DNA of 64,000 nucleotides from Rhizobium johnstonii 3841 (lineage in GTDB: Bacteria > Pseudomonadota > Alphaproteobacteria > Rhizobiales > Rhizobiaceae). Location of the stretch: positions 1-64,000 of the forward strand of contig NC_008382.1 in the NCBI RefSeq assembly GCF_000009265.1, read 5' to 3'. How positions within the stretch are numbered: the stretch's first letter is position 1; each line of letters begins with the position of its first letter. The notes below the pieces were generated by a model. The model worked only from the letters and a program-made list of their open reading frames with translations. It was not told the DNA's origin and searched no databases. This document shows positions 28,608 to 38,126 of the stretch, one piece after another. A program made the position numbers and the translations under genes.

Positions 28608-28940
28608 ATCCCCGATCACACCACGCTGAGCCGTCGGGCGCGCGCATGGCGATCTGCCGGGGAGCGGCCCGGAAATCAGGTTCCACCTGCCGGACCGTTG
28701 CATGCTCTGGTGGACAGCACCGGCCTGCAGGTTTACGGCGCGGGCCAGTGGCTGGAGGAGAAGCATGGCGCCAGATCCCGCCGAGGTTGGCGAAAGCTGC
28801 ATCTGGCACTGGAGGCCGATAGCGGCGAGATCGTTGCCCATACCCTGACGGATCAGGATGCTGGCGATGTCTCTCAAGTTGCGCCACTCCTCGACCAGAT
28901 TGGCGGTCCGATCGGACAGTTCACAGCCGACGGTGTGAAC
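28608..28940 (+). pseudogene. IS5-family transposase fragment
   Basis: About 110 codons of an IS5-type transposase (PDHTTLSRRARAWRS, then LHALVDSTGLQVYGAGQWLE and GPIGQFTADG), cut at both ends. A longer copy of the same element is at 62092-62852. The 276 bases before it (28332-28607) hold no recognisable gene. Confidence 0.8.
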
Positions 28941-29102
28941 CGCCCCAAGCCTGCGCATTGGCGGCTTGCGCCACCGCAATGTCCCGCTCGGCGACGACGG
29001 TGTCGCGCTCAGCAACAACGACATCACGTTCAGCCTGTAACATCTCACGCTCGGAAAGCAGCGCCAGATAGGCGCCCGCAAGGTCCGCAGGAAGATCCAC
29101 AG
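28941..29102 (-). mobile_element. IS66 TnpC N-terminal remnant
   Basis: Read on the minus strand this encodes LPADLAGAYLALLSEREMLQ followed by repeated AERD(V/T)VVAERD units, typical of the N-terminal coiled coil of IS66 TnpC. It is cut by the IS3-family element on one side and an IS5 fragment on the other. Confidence 0.6.
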
Positions 29103-29120
29103 TGACCTTGCCCCCAAGTT

Positions 29121-30050
29121 TTATCCAGTTTTGAGTTCGCTCCAGCGGTTTTTGGTTGCTGTTGTTGGTTCGGTAGCGGCGGGTTGCGGTGCGGAGCCAT
29201 TTCGGCTGCGCAGCACCGCATCACGTCGCGGGTTGAGTGTCTGAGCGAATTCGGCCGGTGTCAGCCAGCCAAGGCCTGAATGAGGGCGTTGATCGTTGTA
29301 ATCGCTACGCCAGTTTGAAAGCGCAGACCGGGCGTGAGCAAGCGACGAGAACAGAGTTTCATTCAAGAACTCGTCTCGCAGCCGCCCGTTGAAGCTTTCG
29401 ATAAAAGCGTTCTGGATAGGCCTGCCAGGCGCAATGTAATGCCAGTCAACCTTGGTCCGGTCCGCCCATTGCAGGATCGCGTTGCTGGTGAACTCGCTGC
29501 CGTTGTCGCTGACGATCATCCTCGGCTTGCCGCGCTCCTCGATAATCCGGTCAAGCTCCCGTGCGACGCGAAGACCGGAAAGCGATGTATCGGCGACGAG
29601 CGCCAGGCACTCCCTCGTGCAATCATCGACGACGGTCAGAATCCGCAATCTGCGCCCATCGGTGAACTGATCCGACACGAAGTCCAGCGACCAACGATCA
29701 TTGGCCACCATCGGCACCAGCATCGGCGCTCGCGTGCCTATCGCTCGCTTGCGACCGCCGCGCTTGCGCACCGTCAGTTTCTCCTCCCGATAGAGCCGGA
29801 AGAGCCTCTTGTGGTTCACGAGGTGACCCTCCCGCCGGAGCAGCACATGAATGCGCCGATATCCGAAGCGGCGACGTTCATGCGCCAACGCCTTCATTCG
29901 CTCGCGAAGCTCATGATCATTGTCGCGCCTGGTCTCGTAACGGACCGTCATTCGGCAAAAACCAATGGCTTTACACGCCCGCCGTTCGCTCATCTCATGA
30001 TGGCTCATCAGATGCGCGACAGCGTTCCGCTTGGCCGCGGGCGTCACCAC
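29121..30050 (-). CDS. IS3-family OrfB, DDE integrase
   Basis: A 309-residue rve-type integrase: RRFGYRRIHVLLRREG, then NDRWSLDFVSDQFTDGRRLR (Asp), MIVSDNGSEFTSNAILQWAD (Asp) and GRPIQNAFIESFNGRLRDEF (Glu). The N-terminal part (MVTPAAKRNAVAHLMSHHEM) is the usual HTH_21 lead. Probably active as an OrfAB fusion. Confidence 0.92.
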   Translation of the reverse strand: MVTPAAKRNAVAHLMSHHEMSERRACKAIGFCRMTVRYETRRDNDHELRERMKALAHERRRFGYRRIHVLLRREGHLVNHKRLFRLYREEKLTVRKRGGRKRAIGTRAPMLVPMVANDRWSLDFVSDQFTDGRRLRILTVVDDCTRECLALVADTSLSGLRVARELDRIIEERGKPRMIVSDNGSEFTSNAILQWADRTKVDWHYIAPGRPIQNAFIESFNGRLRDEFLNETLFSSLAHARSALSNWRSDYNDQRPHSGLGWLTPAEFAQTLNPRRDAVLRSRNGSAPQPAATEPTTATKNRWSELKTG

Positions 30051-30310
30051 TTCTTTCCCAAAAGGTCTTTCAAGGCAGCATTGTCGAGCATCGCATCCGC
30101 CAGAAGCCGTTTCAGCTTCGTGTTCTCGTCCTCAAGCGTCTTCAGCCGCTTGGCCTCGGACACCTCCATGCCGCCGAACTTGGCCTTCCATTTATAGATG
30201 CTAGCATCGCTGACGCCATGCTTGCGGCAAAGCTCCGAGACCGGCGTGCCTGCCTCGTGCTCCTTCAATATGCCGATGATCTGTTCGTCCGTGAAACGAT
30301 TGCGCTTCAT
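30044..30310 (-). CDS. IS3-family OrfA
   Basis: An 88-residue helix-turn-helix protein: FTDEQIIGILKEHEAGTPVS, LCRKHGVSDASIYKWKAKFG, then a leucine zipper (KTLEDENTKLKRLLADAMLD). The end overlaps orfB by a few bases, consistent with frameshifting to make the OrfAB transposase. Confidence 0.9.
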   Translation of the reverse strand: MKRNRFTDEQIIGILKEHEAGTPVSELCRKHGVSDASIYKWKAKFGGMEVSEAKRLKTLEDENTKLKRLLADAMLDNAALKDLLGKKW

Positions 30311-30374
30311 CCTCTGGTCCTCTCAATGGGCCAGAGCTTACTTCAAAATGGATTATTTCAACGGGGCAAGGTCA

Positions 30375-30720
30375 ACAGGCTTCGAGGTCATGAAGCCATT
30401 CGATCAGATTCACTCAATATTTTCAATGTAATAATGCTATCCGATCCGTGTCGGACGCCAGGTTTCCTGCGGATTACGCCAGTCGATCCCGGACAACAAA
30501 TACGACAATTGCGCCGGTGAGATGTAAGCGCTGTCTACGTCCCACCTTGAAGCACCCGCCGTTCAAAGACCGCTGTCGTGAAGATGCGGCGGCGCTTCGC
30601 TGCAACACAGGGCGTCCCCGACAAGGTCGATCAGCGCTATTTCCGGGGCCGCATCGATGCCCACCACTTGTTTGCGATGCCGTTCACATGATCACGAAGC
30701 CTGTCTTCGACATGCTCATA
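30375..30720. other. Gene-free junction sequence
   Basis: No supported gene between the IS3 and IS630 elements. Short frames such as QGVPDKVDQRYFRG (near 30615) look like debris of another element but are too short to name. Confidence 0.4.
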
Positions 30721-31513
30721 CCAGGGTGAGCGATCTGTGACTCTTTTTGAGGTTTCCAAATCAGTTGAGTTCTGAATCAATACCGCAAACGGAGGTTTGC
30801 GGATGACATCAGGACTTCCACTGCGCGATGACTTCGACGGCTTGGCTCTTCGGGCGTTGGCCAAAGGCACGAAGGATGCGGCACAGGCTCGGCGGCTTCT
30901 TGCCCTTGCCGAAATCTATGATGGCCATTCCCGCAGCGATGCGGCCAGGATCGGAGGCGTGACCCTGCAAATTGTCCGCGACTGGGTTATTCGCTTCAAT
31001 GCGCGTGGCCCGTCAGGGCTCATCAATGGCAAAGCACCCGGCAATCAAGGAAAGCTTTCCGACGTGCATCGCCAGGCTTTGGCAAAGATCGTCGAAAGTG
31101 GCCCGATACCGGCGGTGCATGGCGTTGTGCGCTGGCGGCGCAAGGATCTTGTTCAATGGCTGTTCCAGGAATATCGGATATCCGTCGATGAAACGACCAT
31201 TGGCCGCGAATTGACGGCGCTCGGCTTTGCAAAGCTGTCTGCCCGCCCGCGCCATTACGCCCAGAACGAAGGCGACCTGGAGAGTTTTAAAAAAACTTCC
31301 CCGCCACACTGGCAGCCATCAAAGGCAGGCTCCCGAAGAACGTCGAGATTGAGCTCTGGTGGGCCGACGAAGCTCGGATAGGCCAAAAGAACAAGATCAC
31401 CCGGCGATGGGCACGCAAGGGAACAAGGCCTTCGGCACCACACGATCAACGCACGATGTGGACCTATATCTTCGGCGCTATCTGCCCCAAGAAGGGCAAA
31501 GGTGCGGGTCTCG
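30721..31513 (+). mobile_element. IS630-family element, right end lost
   Basis: Starts with CCAGGGTGAGCG directly after a TA dinucleotide (IS630 target). It matches the second IS630 copy (40910-44574, minus strand) until GGTGCGGGTCTCG at 31513, where IS21 sequence begins. The transposase is therefore 3'-truncated. Confidence 0.85.
30803..31513 (+). pseudogene. Truncated IS630 transposase
   Basis: Begins MTSGLPLRDDFDGLALRALA; the helix-turn-helix part reads RRLLALAEIYDGHSRSDAAR. At TTTTAAAAAAAC (about 31286) the frame shifts by -1, giving ATLAAIKGRLPKNVEIELWW and ADEARIGQKNKITRRWA. The slippery A-run occurs in both copies, so it is probably programmed frameshifting. The gene lacks its last third (catalytic DE). 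Confidence 0.85.
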
Positions 31514-31562
31514 TGAGAGCGGCGGTGGAAAAGTCGGCCACCTATTTACCCTTCTGCGATGA

Positions 31563-32859
31563 ATGCAGGAGGGTCAGAGGATCTACACCGTGGAACTTTA
31601 TCTGAAGGTTCGTCTGGCTTGTTCTGAAGGAATGAGCCGGCGTCAGGCAGCAAAGCATTTCAACATATCTCGCGACAGTGTGGCCAAGATGATGTCGTAT
31701 TCGACACCACCCGGCTATCAGCGCCGGTCACCGACCCAGCGGCCCAAGCTGGATGCGTTCGTTTCAACCATCGAGCATTGGCTTGATGAGGATGTGAAGG
31801 TGCCGCGCAAGCAGCGCCATACTGCCAAGCGGGTGTTCGACCGTCTTCGGGACGAGTGCGGTTTCACCGGCGGCTACACGATCATCAAGGACTACGTGCG
31901 CGAGCGGGATCAGCGCCGCCAGGAGGTGTTCGTGCCACTGGCTCATCCGCCAGGGCATGCCGGACGGCACGCGCAAGCGGGCAGCGCTGTTTAGCGGCTT
32001 CCTGTCCCACTACCTGATCCGGGACCGCTATGGCTGTCCGGGAAAGGGCAACGATAAGGGAAACGTCGAGGGGCTCGTTGGCTATGCACGCCGCAACTTC
32101 ATGGTTCCGATCCCGCAGTTTGCGACATGGGAGGCGTTCAACGCCTGGCTGGAAGAGCAATGCCGCAAGCGCCAGCGCGACAGGCTGCGCGGCGAGAGCG
32201 AGACGATCGGAGAACGGCTGCACCGGGATCTGGCTGTCATGCGTTCCTTGCCGCCATCGCCCTTCGATGCCTGCGATCAGGCCAGTGCCAAGGTCACGGC
32301 TCAGTCGCTGGTCCGCTACAAGACCAACGATTATTCCGTTCCGGTCGCCTACGGCCATCAGGACGTCTGGGTCCGGGGCTATGTCGACGAAGTGGCGATC
32401 GGCTGCCGCGGCGAGATCATCGCCCGCCATCCCCGGAGCTGGGAACGGGAAGACGTCGTCTTTGATCCTGTGCATTACCTGCCGCTGATCGAGCAGAAGA
32501 TCAATTCGCTGGATCAGGCAGCGCCTCTCCAGGGCTGGGATTTGCCAGAGGAATTCGCCACGCTGCGCCGCCTGATGGAAGGGCGCATGGCAAAGCATGG
32601 CCGGCGTGAGTATGTGCAAGTTCTGCGCTTGCTGGAAAGCTTCGAGCTTGCAGACCTGCATGCGGCTGTGAAGCAAGCTCTGCATCTCGGCGCGATCGGC
32701 TTCGACGCCGTCAAGCATCTGACCCTGTGCCGGGTGGAGCGCCGACCACCGAGACTGGACCTGTCTATTTATCCCTACCTGCCGAGGGCGACGGTCGAGA
32801 CGACTTCGACGAAAGCGTACATGCGCCTCTTGTCGTCGGATGCGGGAGAAGCGGCATGA
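31563..32859 (+). pseudogene. istA: IstA transposase with internal deletion
   Basis: The N-terminal part (YTVELYLKVRLACSEGMSRR, then YTIIKDYVRERDQRRQEVFV) reads to PLAHPPGHA. It then jumps, in another frame, to DGTRKRAALFSGFLSHYLIR near 31960 and runs to 32859. Compared with normal IstA of about 500 residues, roughly 90-100 codons containing two of the DDE residues are missing. The rest (GCPGKGNDKGNVEGLVGYAR) is well kept. Confidence 0.85.
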
Positions 32860-33614
32860 GCACCGAAGTCCCGGAGATCCTGCTGTCCCATTATCTCAAA
32901 ATCCTCAAACTTCCGACCTTCCAGCGCGAGTATCAAAAGCTAGCACGGCTATGTGCCACCGAGGGCGTCGATCATGTCGGATACCTCACCCGGCTTTCCG
33001 AACGGGAGATGATCGAACGGGATCGCCGCAAGGTCGAGCGCCGCATCAAGGCGGCCAGGTTCCCTGTCGTCAAGAGCCTCGACAGCTTCGACTTCGCCGC
33101 CATCCCGAAGCTCAACAAGATGCAGGTGCTGGAACTGGCGCGATGCGAATGGATCGAGCGTCGCGAGAATGTCATTGCGCTCGGTCCAAGCGGTACAGGC
33201 AAGACCCCTGTTGCACTCGGCCTCGGCCTGGCCGCATGCCAGAAGGGCCTCTCGGTAGGGTTCACGACCGCCGCCGCGCTGGTCAGCGAGATGATGGAGG
33301 CGCGCGACGAAAGGCGTCTGCTCCGTTTCCAGAAGCAGATGGCCGCCTACCAGCTCCTCATCATCGATGAACTGGGCTTCGTGCCGCTCTCCAAAACCGG
33401 CGCGGAGTTACTGTTCGAGCTGATCTCGCAACGCTACGAACGCGGTGCCACCCTGATCACCAGCAATCGTCCGTTTGACGAATGGACGGAGACCTTGGGA
33501 TCCGAGCGTCTCACTGGCGCTCTTCTCGATCGCATCACCCACCACGTCAACATCCTCGAGATGAACGGCGACAGCTATCGTCTCGCTCAAAGTCGAGCCC
33601 GCAAGCCCGGCTGA
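32856..33614 (+). CDS. istB: IstB ATPase
   Basis: ATG at 32856 overlaps the istA stop (ATGA). The 252-residue AAA+ protein has Walker A GPSGTGKTPVALGLGLAA and Walker B LLIIDELGFVPLS, then ATLITSNRPFDEW. The residue after GKT is Pro where His is usual. Helper ATPase for IstA; intact apart from its missing partner. Confidence 0.9.
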   Translation: MSTEVPEILLSHYLKILKLPTFQREYQKLARLCATEGVDHVGYLTRLSEREMIERDRRKVERRIKAARFPVVKSLDSFDFAAIPKLNKMQVLELARCEWIERRENVIALGPSGTGKTPVALGLGLAACQKGLSVGFTTAAALVSEMMEARDERRLLRFQKQMAAYQLLIIDELGFVPLSKTGAELLFELISQRYERGATLITSNRPFDEWTETLGSERLTGALLDRITHHVNILEMNGDSYRLAQSRARKPG

Positions 33615-33860
33615 AACCCTCTCAAAAAATCGCCGCGCGCATGAGACCCCCGCTCGGGCTACGCCCTCCCGGAGGTCTCATGCGCGCCCCACCAGTGGCC
33701 TGGTTTTGCTCCGCCCCCTGGCCGGTTTTTACTCCGCCGTTGACATCTCATTCATGGCGTATCGCTCTCCTTGAGAGGGTCTGGCTGGCTTCAATCACCC
33801 GCCTCGATACGCCGCCATTCTCAAACCGTCATCACCCATTTTCCACCATAGCTCAGCCTG

Positions 33861-34158
33861 ATGGCGACAGTCACCTACGTCCGTACGATCAAATTTGTTG
33901 CCGAAATTCTCGAAGAGGACCCGGAACTTCTTCAGGCAATCGTCTCCAACGATGATAATCTGAGCTACGGCAGCATCATCTCCGTGTACACCGGAGACGA
34001 CGAATCCGTGACCGCACTGACGGACGACGGCATGGACGAATTGGAGCAGATGCATCAAAGATGCCCGCCGCACATCCCAAGAATGGAACGACTTCCTCGA
34101 CAGCTTTGTTGACGACGAACTGCTCGTCGCTCGCATCAAAGCAAAATCGCCGCGGTAG
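33861..34158 (+). pseudogene. Small hypothetical gene with frameshift
   Basis: MATVTYVRTIKFVAEILEED through TDDGMDELEQM is read in one frame to about 34050; the next frame continues KDARRTSQEWNDFLDSFVDD and ends AKSPR at 34158. The joined product of about 98 acidic residues is coherent, so a one-base indel broke it. Family unknown. Confidence 0.55.
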
Positions 34159-34403
34159 CAATCGGGCGGTTACGTTCGCAGCATGGACCAGTTAGCCAAA
34201 AACGCGATGGAATTGCGTAATAGTCGCGATCTTGCGTTACGTTTGTAGGATTCACAGAAGAACAAGTAGGGAGAGAAGCAGGGCATTCGCCTCGTTAACT
34301 ATCTGAATACATGTCGAATTCTGGCTGGCTAGATTTTTCTGATTAACCAGCTGTTAACCATTAAGTACTTGCAAACGAGAGGGTTTGGAGCGGTAAATTT
34401 GAC

Positions 34404-35597
34404 GTGATGAGAGATTCTAACGTGACCGTCGCGACAAACCCAAACCGTAGGGCGTTGCCCAGCGTCTATGAAACAATTGGTGAGCAGGCTGATTTGCTAA
34501 GCTCGCACCTTCAGTCGATGAGTGAAGCATTTCCGCTTACGTCTCAGAAGATTCTGCGGAAGTTCACGTCCGGCGAAGCCGCGCGGTTGATGAATGTATC
34601 TGATTCCACGTTGAGAAAGATGAGCTTGGTTGGCGAAGGCCCGCAGCCTGAAACGACTAGCAACGGCAGGCGGCTCTATACTTTGCCTGACATAAATCAA
34701 ATTCGGCATTTGCTTGCGCAATCAACCCGCGGGCGCGGAAGCATCGAGTTCGCTCCCCATCGCCGTCCCGGAGGGCATCTTCAGGTCCTCGCCGTAACCA
34801 ACTTCAAAGGTGGCTCAGGTAAGACGACAACGTCGGCACATCTAGTGCAATATCAAGCGCTGCAGGGTTATCGCGTTCCTGCGGTGGATCTCGAGCCTCA
34901 AGCGAGCTTATCTGCCCTACTCGGCGTTCTCCCCGAACTGGATGTTGCTTCCAACCAGACGCTCTATGCTGCGATTCGATACGACCGGAACCGCCGCGGT
35001 CTCTCTGATGTTATTCGCCCGACCTATTTCGATGGCCTCGATCTCGTACTGGGCAATTTTGAGCTGATGGAGTTCGAGCACACGACGCCCAAGGCGTTGA
35101 GCACTGGCGCTGGCGGTGAAACGCTTTTCTTTACGCGTGTCACGGAGGCACTCGACGAGGTTGCCGACAATTACGGCGTCATGGTGATCGATGGTCCGCC
35201 ACAGCTCGGCTTCCTTACCTTAAGCGGTTTGTGCGCAGCGACCGCGATGATTGTAACCGTGCACCCGCAGATGCTCGATATCTCGTCGATGAGCTGGTTT
35301 CTGTTGATGATCCGGGACCTCCTCGGTGTCGTTCGTGATGCCGGCAGTGACCTCAAGTGTCATTTCATCCGATATTTGCTGACGCGGTTCGAGCCACAGG
35401 ACGCCCCCCAAACGAAAGTAGCTAGACTGCATCCACACGGCAAAGAAAAAGGCGCCGAAACGGATCCCGGAAGCCCTTCTCAATTGGTTACAGCTAAGAG
35501 AACCACATTGCTGGGAATCCACGTCAAGAGTCTTTGGCATCGTTTTGGTGAGCGTTTTTCTGTTGCCTTTCGAAAGGTAGACGAAAATGCAGACTGA
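34404..35597 (+). pseudogene. repA: repA2, 3'-truncated partition ATPase gene of second replicon
   Basis: Clearly RepA through about codon 338: TSGEAARLMNVSDSTLRKMS, Walker A FKGGSGKTTTSAHL, IDGPPQLGFLTLSGL and RYLLTRFEPQDAPQ. It then runs into unrelated sequence (RLHPHGKEKGAETDPGSPSQ) that belongs to the repB-repC intergenic region. About 60-80 C-terminal residues and the whole of repB are missing, from one deletion near 35415. GTG 34404 or ATG 34407 could start it. The stop overlaps repC2 by eleven bases. Walker A is intact but partition activity is doubtful. Confidence 0.88.
35499..35527 (-). promoter_or_regulatory. Antisense RNA promoter of second replicon
   Basis: TTGACG (35522-35527) and GGTTCT (35499-35504) on the minus strand with 17-base spacing, equivalent to the promoter at 2371-2399. 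The antisense RNA would run from about 35492 to about 35440. The flanking words CCAAAGACTCTTGACG are shared with replicon 1. Confidence 0.7.
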
Positions 35598-36801
35598 ACA
35601 CATAGCGACGCCCTTTGGGCGGCGGCGGATGACGCTTGCGTCAGTGAAGAGCCAGTTCGATTCCGCGAGGATCAAAAAGGGAAAATCTGCTAGTAAGTGG
35701 AAGATCTACCGTGACACCTGTGAGGCGCGTTCCCTGCTCGGGCTGCGCGATCGGGCGCTAGCAGTGCTAAACGCACTTCTGTCGTTCTATCCCGAAACCG
35801 ATCTGATCGAGGGCAGCAATCTTGTTGTGTTTCCGTCAAACGCGCAGCTAATTGTTCGTGCCAATGGCATCGCCGGCACGACTCTTCGGGAGAATCTTGG
35901 GTTTCTTGTGCGGGCTGGTCTGATTCATCGAAACGATAGCCCAAACGGCAAGCGTTATGCCCGAAAGGGACGAGACGGTTCCATTGAAACCGCTTACGGC
36001 TTCAACCTTGCGCCGCTGCTCGCGCGATCCGAAGAACTCGCCCTCTTGGCTCAGCGGGTTGCCGAAGGAAAACTGCGCTTGAAGGTGATCAAGGAGAAGA
36101 TCACCATTGCTCGTCGGGATATACGTAAGCTCATTTCCGCCGCGACCGAGGAGGGCGCTGCGGGCGACTGGCAGAGCATTGAGGACCGTTTCGTTGCGAT
36201 CACCAGGGGTCTTCGAACGGTAAAAGCGGACGCAGGCCTGGCGGAAAGCCTCGACGAACTCACACTATTGCGAGAAGGGATCGTCAACTTGTTGGAAGTT
36301 CAGCTTATTTCAGAAAAATCCGACACCAATGGTGCCGAAAACCGTCAGCACATACAGTATTCAAATACCGAATCCATCCTCGAATTTGAACCTAGCTCCG
36401 AAACTGAGCAGGGCGAGAGGCCGAACCGAAAGGCGAAGCGACAACGCGAGCCGATAAGATCTTTTCCGCTTGGGATGGTCGTTCGAACGTGCCCGCAGAT
36501 ATCAGATTACGCCCCCGGCGGGCGAATTGGGCAATGGCGCGATTTAATGGCCGCTGCTGTAGTGGTTCGTTCCATGCTGGGTGTTTCGCCGTCGGGATAT
36601 CAGGAGGCTTGTGAGGTCATGGGGCAGGAACATGCCGCAGTTGCGATGGCCTGCATCCTGGAGCGGGCGGGCCACATTAATTCAGCCGGCGCATATCTTC
36701 GAGATCTAACCGCGCGGGCGGGAAGGGGCGAATTTAGCCTCGGTCCCATGTTGATGGCGCTGATGCGGATCGCTGCGCCAACTCGAACCAGGTCGGCGTA
36801 G
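35587..36801 (+). CDS. repC: RepC2, second replication initiator
   Basis: A full-length 404-residue RepC (MQTEHIATPFGRRRMTLASV), collinear with RepC1 but clearly diverged: LIVRANGIAGTTLRENLGFL, PLLARSEELALLAQRV, then SPSGYQEACEVMGQEHAAVA and SAGAYLRDLTARAGRGEFSL. It has its own antisense promoter and a downstream parS. Divergence suggests a different incompatibility group, so the plasmid could replicate from either initiator. Its C-terminal part is duplicated at 51450-51643. Confidence 0.93.
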   Translation: MQTEHIATPFGRRRMTLASVKSQFDSARIKKGKSASKWKIYRDTCEARSLLGLRDRALAVLNALLSFYPETDLIEGSNLVVFPSNAQLIVRANGIAGTTLRENLGFLVRAGLIHRNDSPNGKRYARKGRDGSIETAYGFNLAPLLARSEELALLAQRVAEGKLRLKVIKEKITIARRDIRKLISAATEEGAAGDWQSIEDRFVAITRGLRTVKADAGLAESLDELTLLREGIVNLLEVQLISEKSDTNGAENRQHIQYSNTESILEFEPSSETEQGERPNRKAKRQREPIRSFPLGMVVRTCPQISDYAPGGRIGQWRDLMAAAVVVRSMLGVSPSGYQEACEVMGQEHAAVAMACILERAGHINSAGAYLRDLTARAGRGEFSLGPMLMALMRIAAPTRTRSA

Positions 36802-36834
36802 TGATATACCGTTGGATCTGGACGGAAACGCTTT

Positions 36835-36850
36835 GTTGGAAGCTCCCAAC
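36835..36850. other. parS: parS site of second replicon
   Basis: GTTGGAAGCTCCCAAC fits GTTNNNNGCNNNNAAC and lies 33 bp after repC2, as in replicon 1. One arm base differs from a perfect palindrome. Bases 36851-37061 hold no gene. Confidence 0.8.
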
Positions 36851-37061
36851 AATGGAGATATACAGACCAAGCTATCGGGCGCCGGCATCTCCGATTTTCA
36901 ATCGATCAACAGGCAAGGGCTCTGTCGCATGGCGATGTTGCTGATAAATATCACGGCGATCTCAATCTAAGTGTGAGCGTCCGGTGAGCGGATTTTGGTT
37001 AGGTGCGGGATTGGCTCAAGTTACGACACAGATGATTCATTTGTGACGTAACAGGGTATGA

Positions 37062-37442
37062 ATGGCCAAGGTTGAGATCCTGACGGGTGCTGAGCGACAA
37101 CGGCGATGTTCGACGGAACTGAAGCTTTCAATACTGCAAGAAGCGTTCAGCGCGGATGGCACCGTTTCGGATGTCGCGCGCCGGCATGACGTTCTTCCGC
37201 AGCAGATTTACGCCTGGCGAAAGAAGCTCTTGCCACCCGAATCTCCCCAGGCCGCATCGTTCATCCCGGTATCGCTTATCGGAGCGTCTGAGAGCGTGAG
37301 TGACGGTTCCAAGAGGAGCAGTGCTCGGTCGAGATGGAAAGACGTTGAAATCGTCCTGAGGAACGGCCGCTTACTGAGAATTGCAGCGGACATGGATCTC
37401 GAAGTGCTATCATCACTGGTCGCTTGTGTGGAGGCGGCATGA
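37062..37442 (+). CDS. tnpA: IS66-family TnpA (first element)
   Basis: A 126-residue helix-turn-helix protein: ELKLSILQEAFSADGTVSDV, ARRHDVLPQQIYAWRKKLLP. It overlaps a tnpB start (MIGPSGNVQVYLACGVTD) that is cut at 37494 by the terminal repeat of another IS66 element (GTAAGCGGTGCC). A fragment of an IS66 element, not active. Confidence 0.85.
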   Translation: MAKVEILTGAERQRRCSTELKLSILQEAFSADGTVSDVARRHDVLPQQIYAWRKKLLPPESPQAASFIPVSLIGASESVSDGSKRSSARSRWKDVEIVLRNGRLLRIAADMDLEVLSSLVACVEAA

Positions 37443-37493
37443 TCGGGCCTTCGGGGAATGTGCAGGTTTATCTGGCCTGCGGGGTGACTGATA

Positions 37494-38060
37494 GTAAGCG
37501 GTGCCTTGACCGGTCCGGATCAGCGTGTGATTGTTGATGTTGTTGCCGAACGAGGCTTCGACATATGACGATTACAGGATTTACGCATGACACCAGTGAA
37601 GATGTGCCGTTGCAACGGTTTGAGGTTTTCACGGGAACAGGCCGTCGCCGCGACTGGAGCGACGAGGAGAAGGACCGCATTGTCGCCGAGAGCTATAGCG
37701 GCGAGATGTCGGTCAGTGCTGTTGCGCGTCGGCATGGGTTGTCGCCCGGACAATTGTTTACCTGGCGTCGGCAGGTGCGAAGTCTTGCGAAGCAAGACTC
37801 GCCGTCCATGTTTGTGCCAGCGGTAATTGATCGTCCGGGAGAGCCACCCCCGACACGGCGAAAGACGATAAGGAGGAGCGCACTTCCAATTGCAGCAATC
37901 GAGCTGGAGGTTGGCGGTGCGATACTCAGGATCGCATCTGGCACGGACAGCGCGACCATTGCTGCCGTGATCCAGGCCTTGAAGGCTCAATCGTGATCGG
38001 TACGTCCGGTGCGGTAAAGGTGATGATCGCCAACAAGCCCGTCGACTTCCGCAATTATGT
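37494..38060 (+). mobile_element. Second IS66 element, truncated after tnpB start
   Basis: Begins with an IS66-type end (GTAAGCGGTGCC) inserted in the previous element's tnpB. It encodes TnpA at 37565-37996 and the first 25 or so codons of TnpB from GTG 37993 (IGTSGAVKVMIANKPVDFRN), then stops matching near 38060. Confidence 0.75.
37565..37996 (+). CDS. tnpA: IS66-family TnpA (second element)
   Basis: A 143-residue protein with RRRDWSDEEKDRIVAESYSG, VSAVARRHGLSPGQLFTWRR and the C-terminal EVGGAILRIASGTDSATIAA typical of IS66 TnpA. Its tnpB and tnpC partners are lost. Confidence 0.85.
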   Translation: MTITGFTHDTSEDVPLQRFEVFTGTGRRRDWSDEEKDRIVAESYSGEMSVSAVARRHGLSPGQLFTWRRQVRSLAKQDSPSMFVPAVIDRPGEPPPTRRKTIRRSALPIAAIELEVGGAILRIASGTDSATIAAVIQALKAQS

Positions 38061-38126
38061 GAAGCGTGCAGTTATGTGGAGTCCGCCGCGACAACTACTT
38101 GCCGCCTGCGGCGTTTGGGAGTGGGA

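Larger units (their letters stand above)
29103..30374 (-). mobile_element. Complete IS3-family element, IS407 group
   Basis: A 1272-bp element bounded by TGACCTTGCCCC and its complement, flanked by a perfect 4-bp target duplication ACAG (29099-29102 and 30375-30378), the size expected for the IS407 group. It has two overlapping reading frames. Intact. Confidence 0.92.
31514..33745 (+). mobile_element. IS21-family element with defective istA
   Basis: Ends are TGAGAGCGGCGGTGGAAAAG on the left and the related TGTCAACGGCGGAGTAAAAA (minus strand) on the right. It encodes istA and istB. istA has lost its central part, so the copy cannot transpose alone. Confidence 0.85.
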
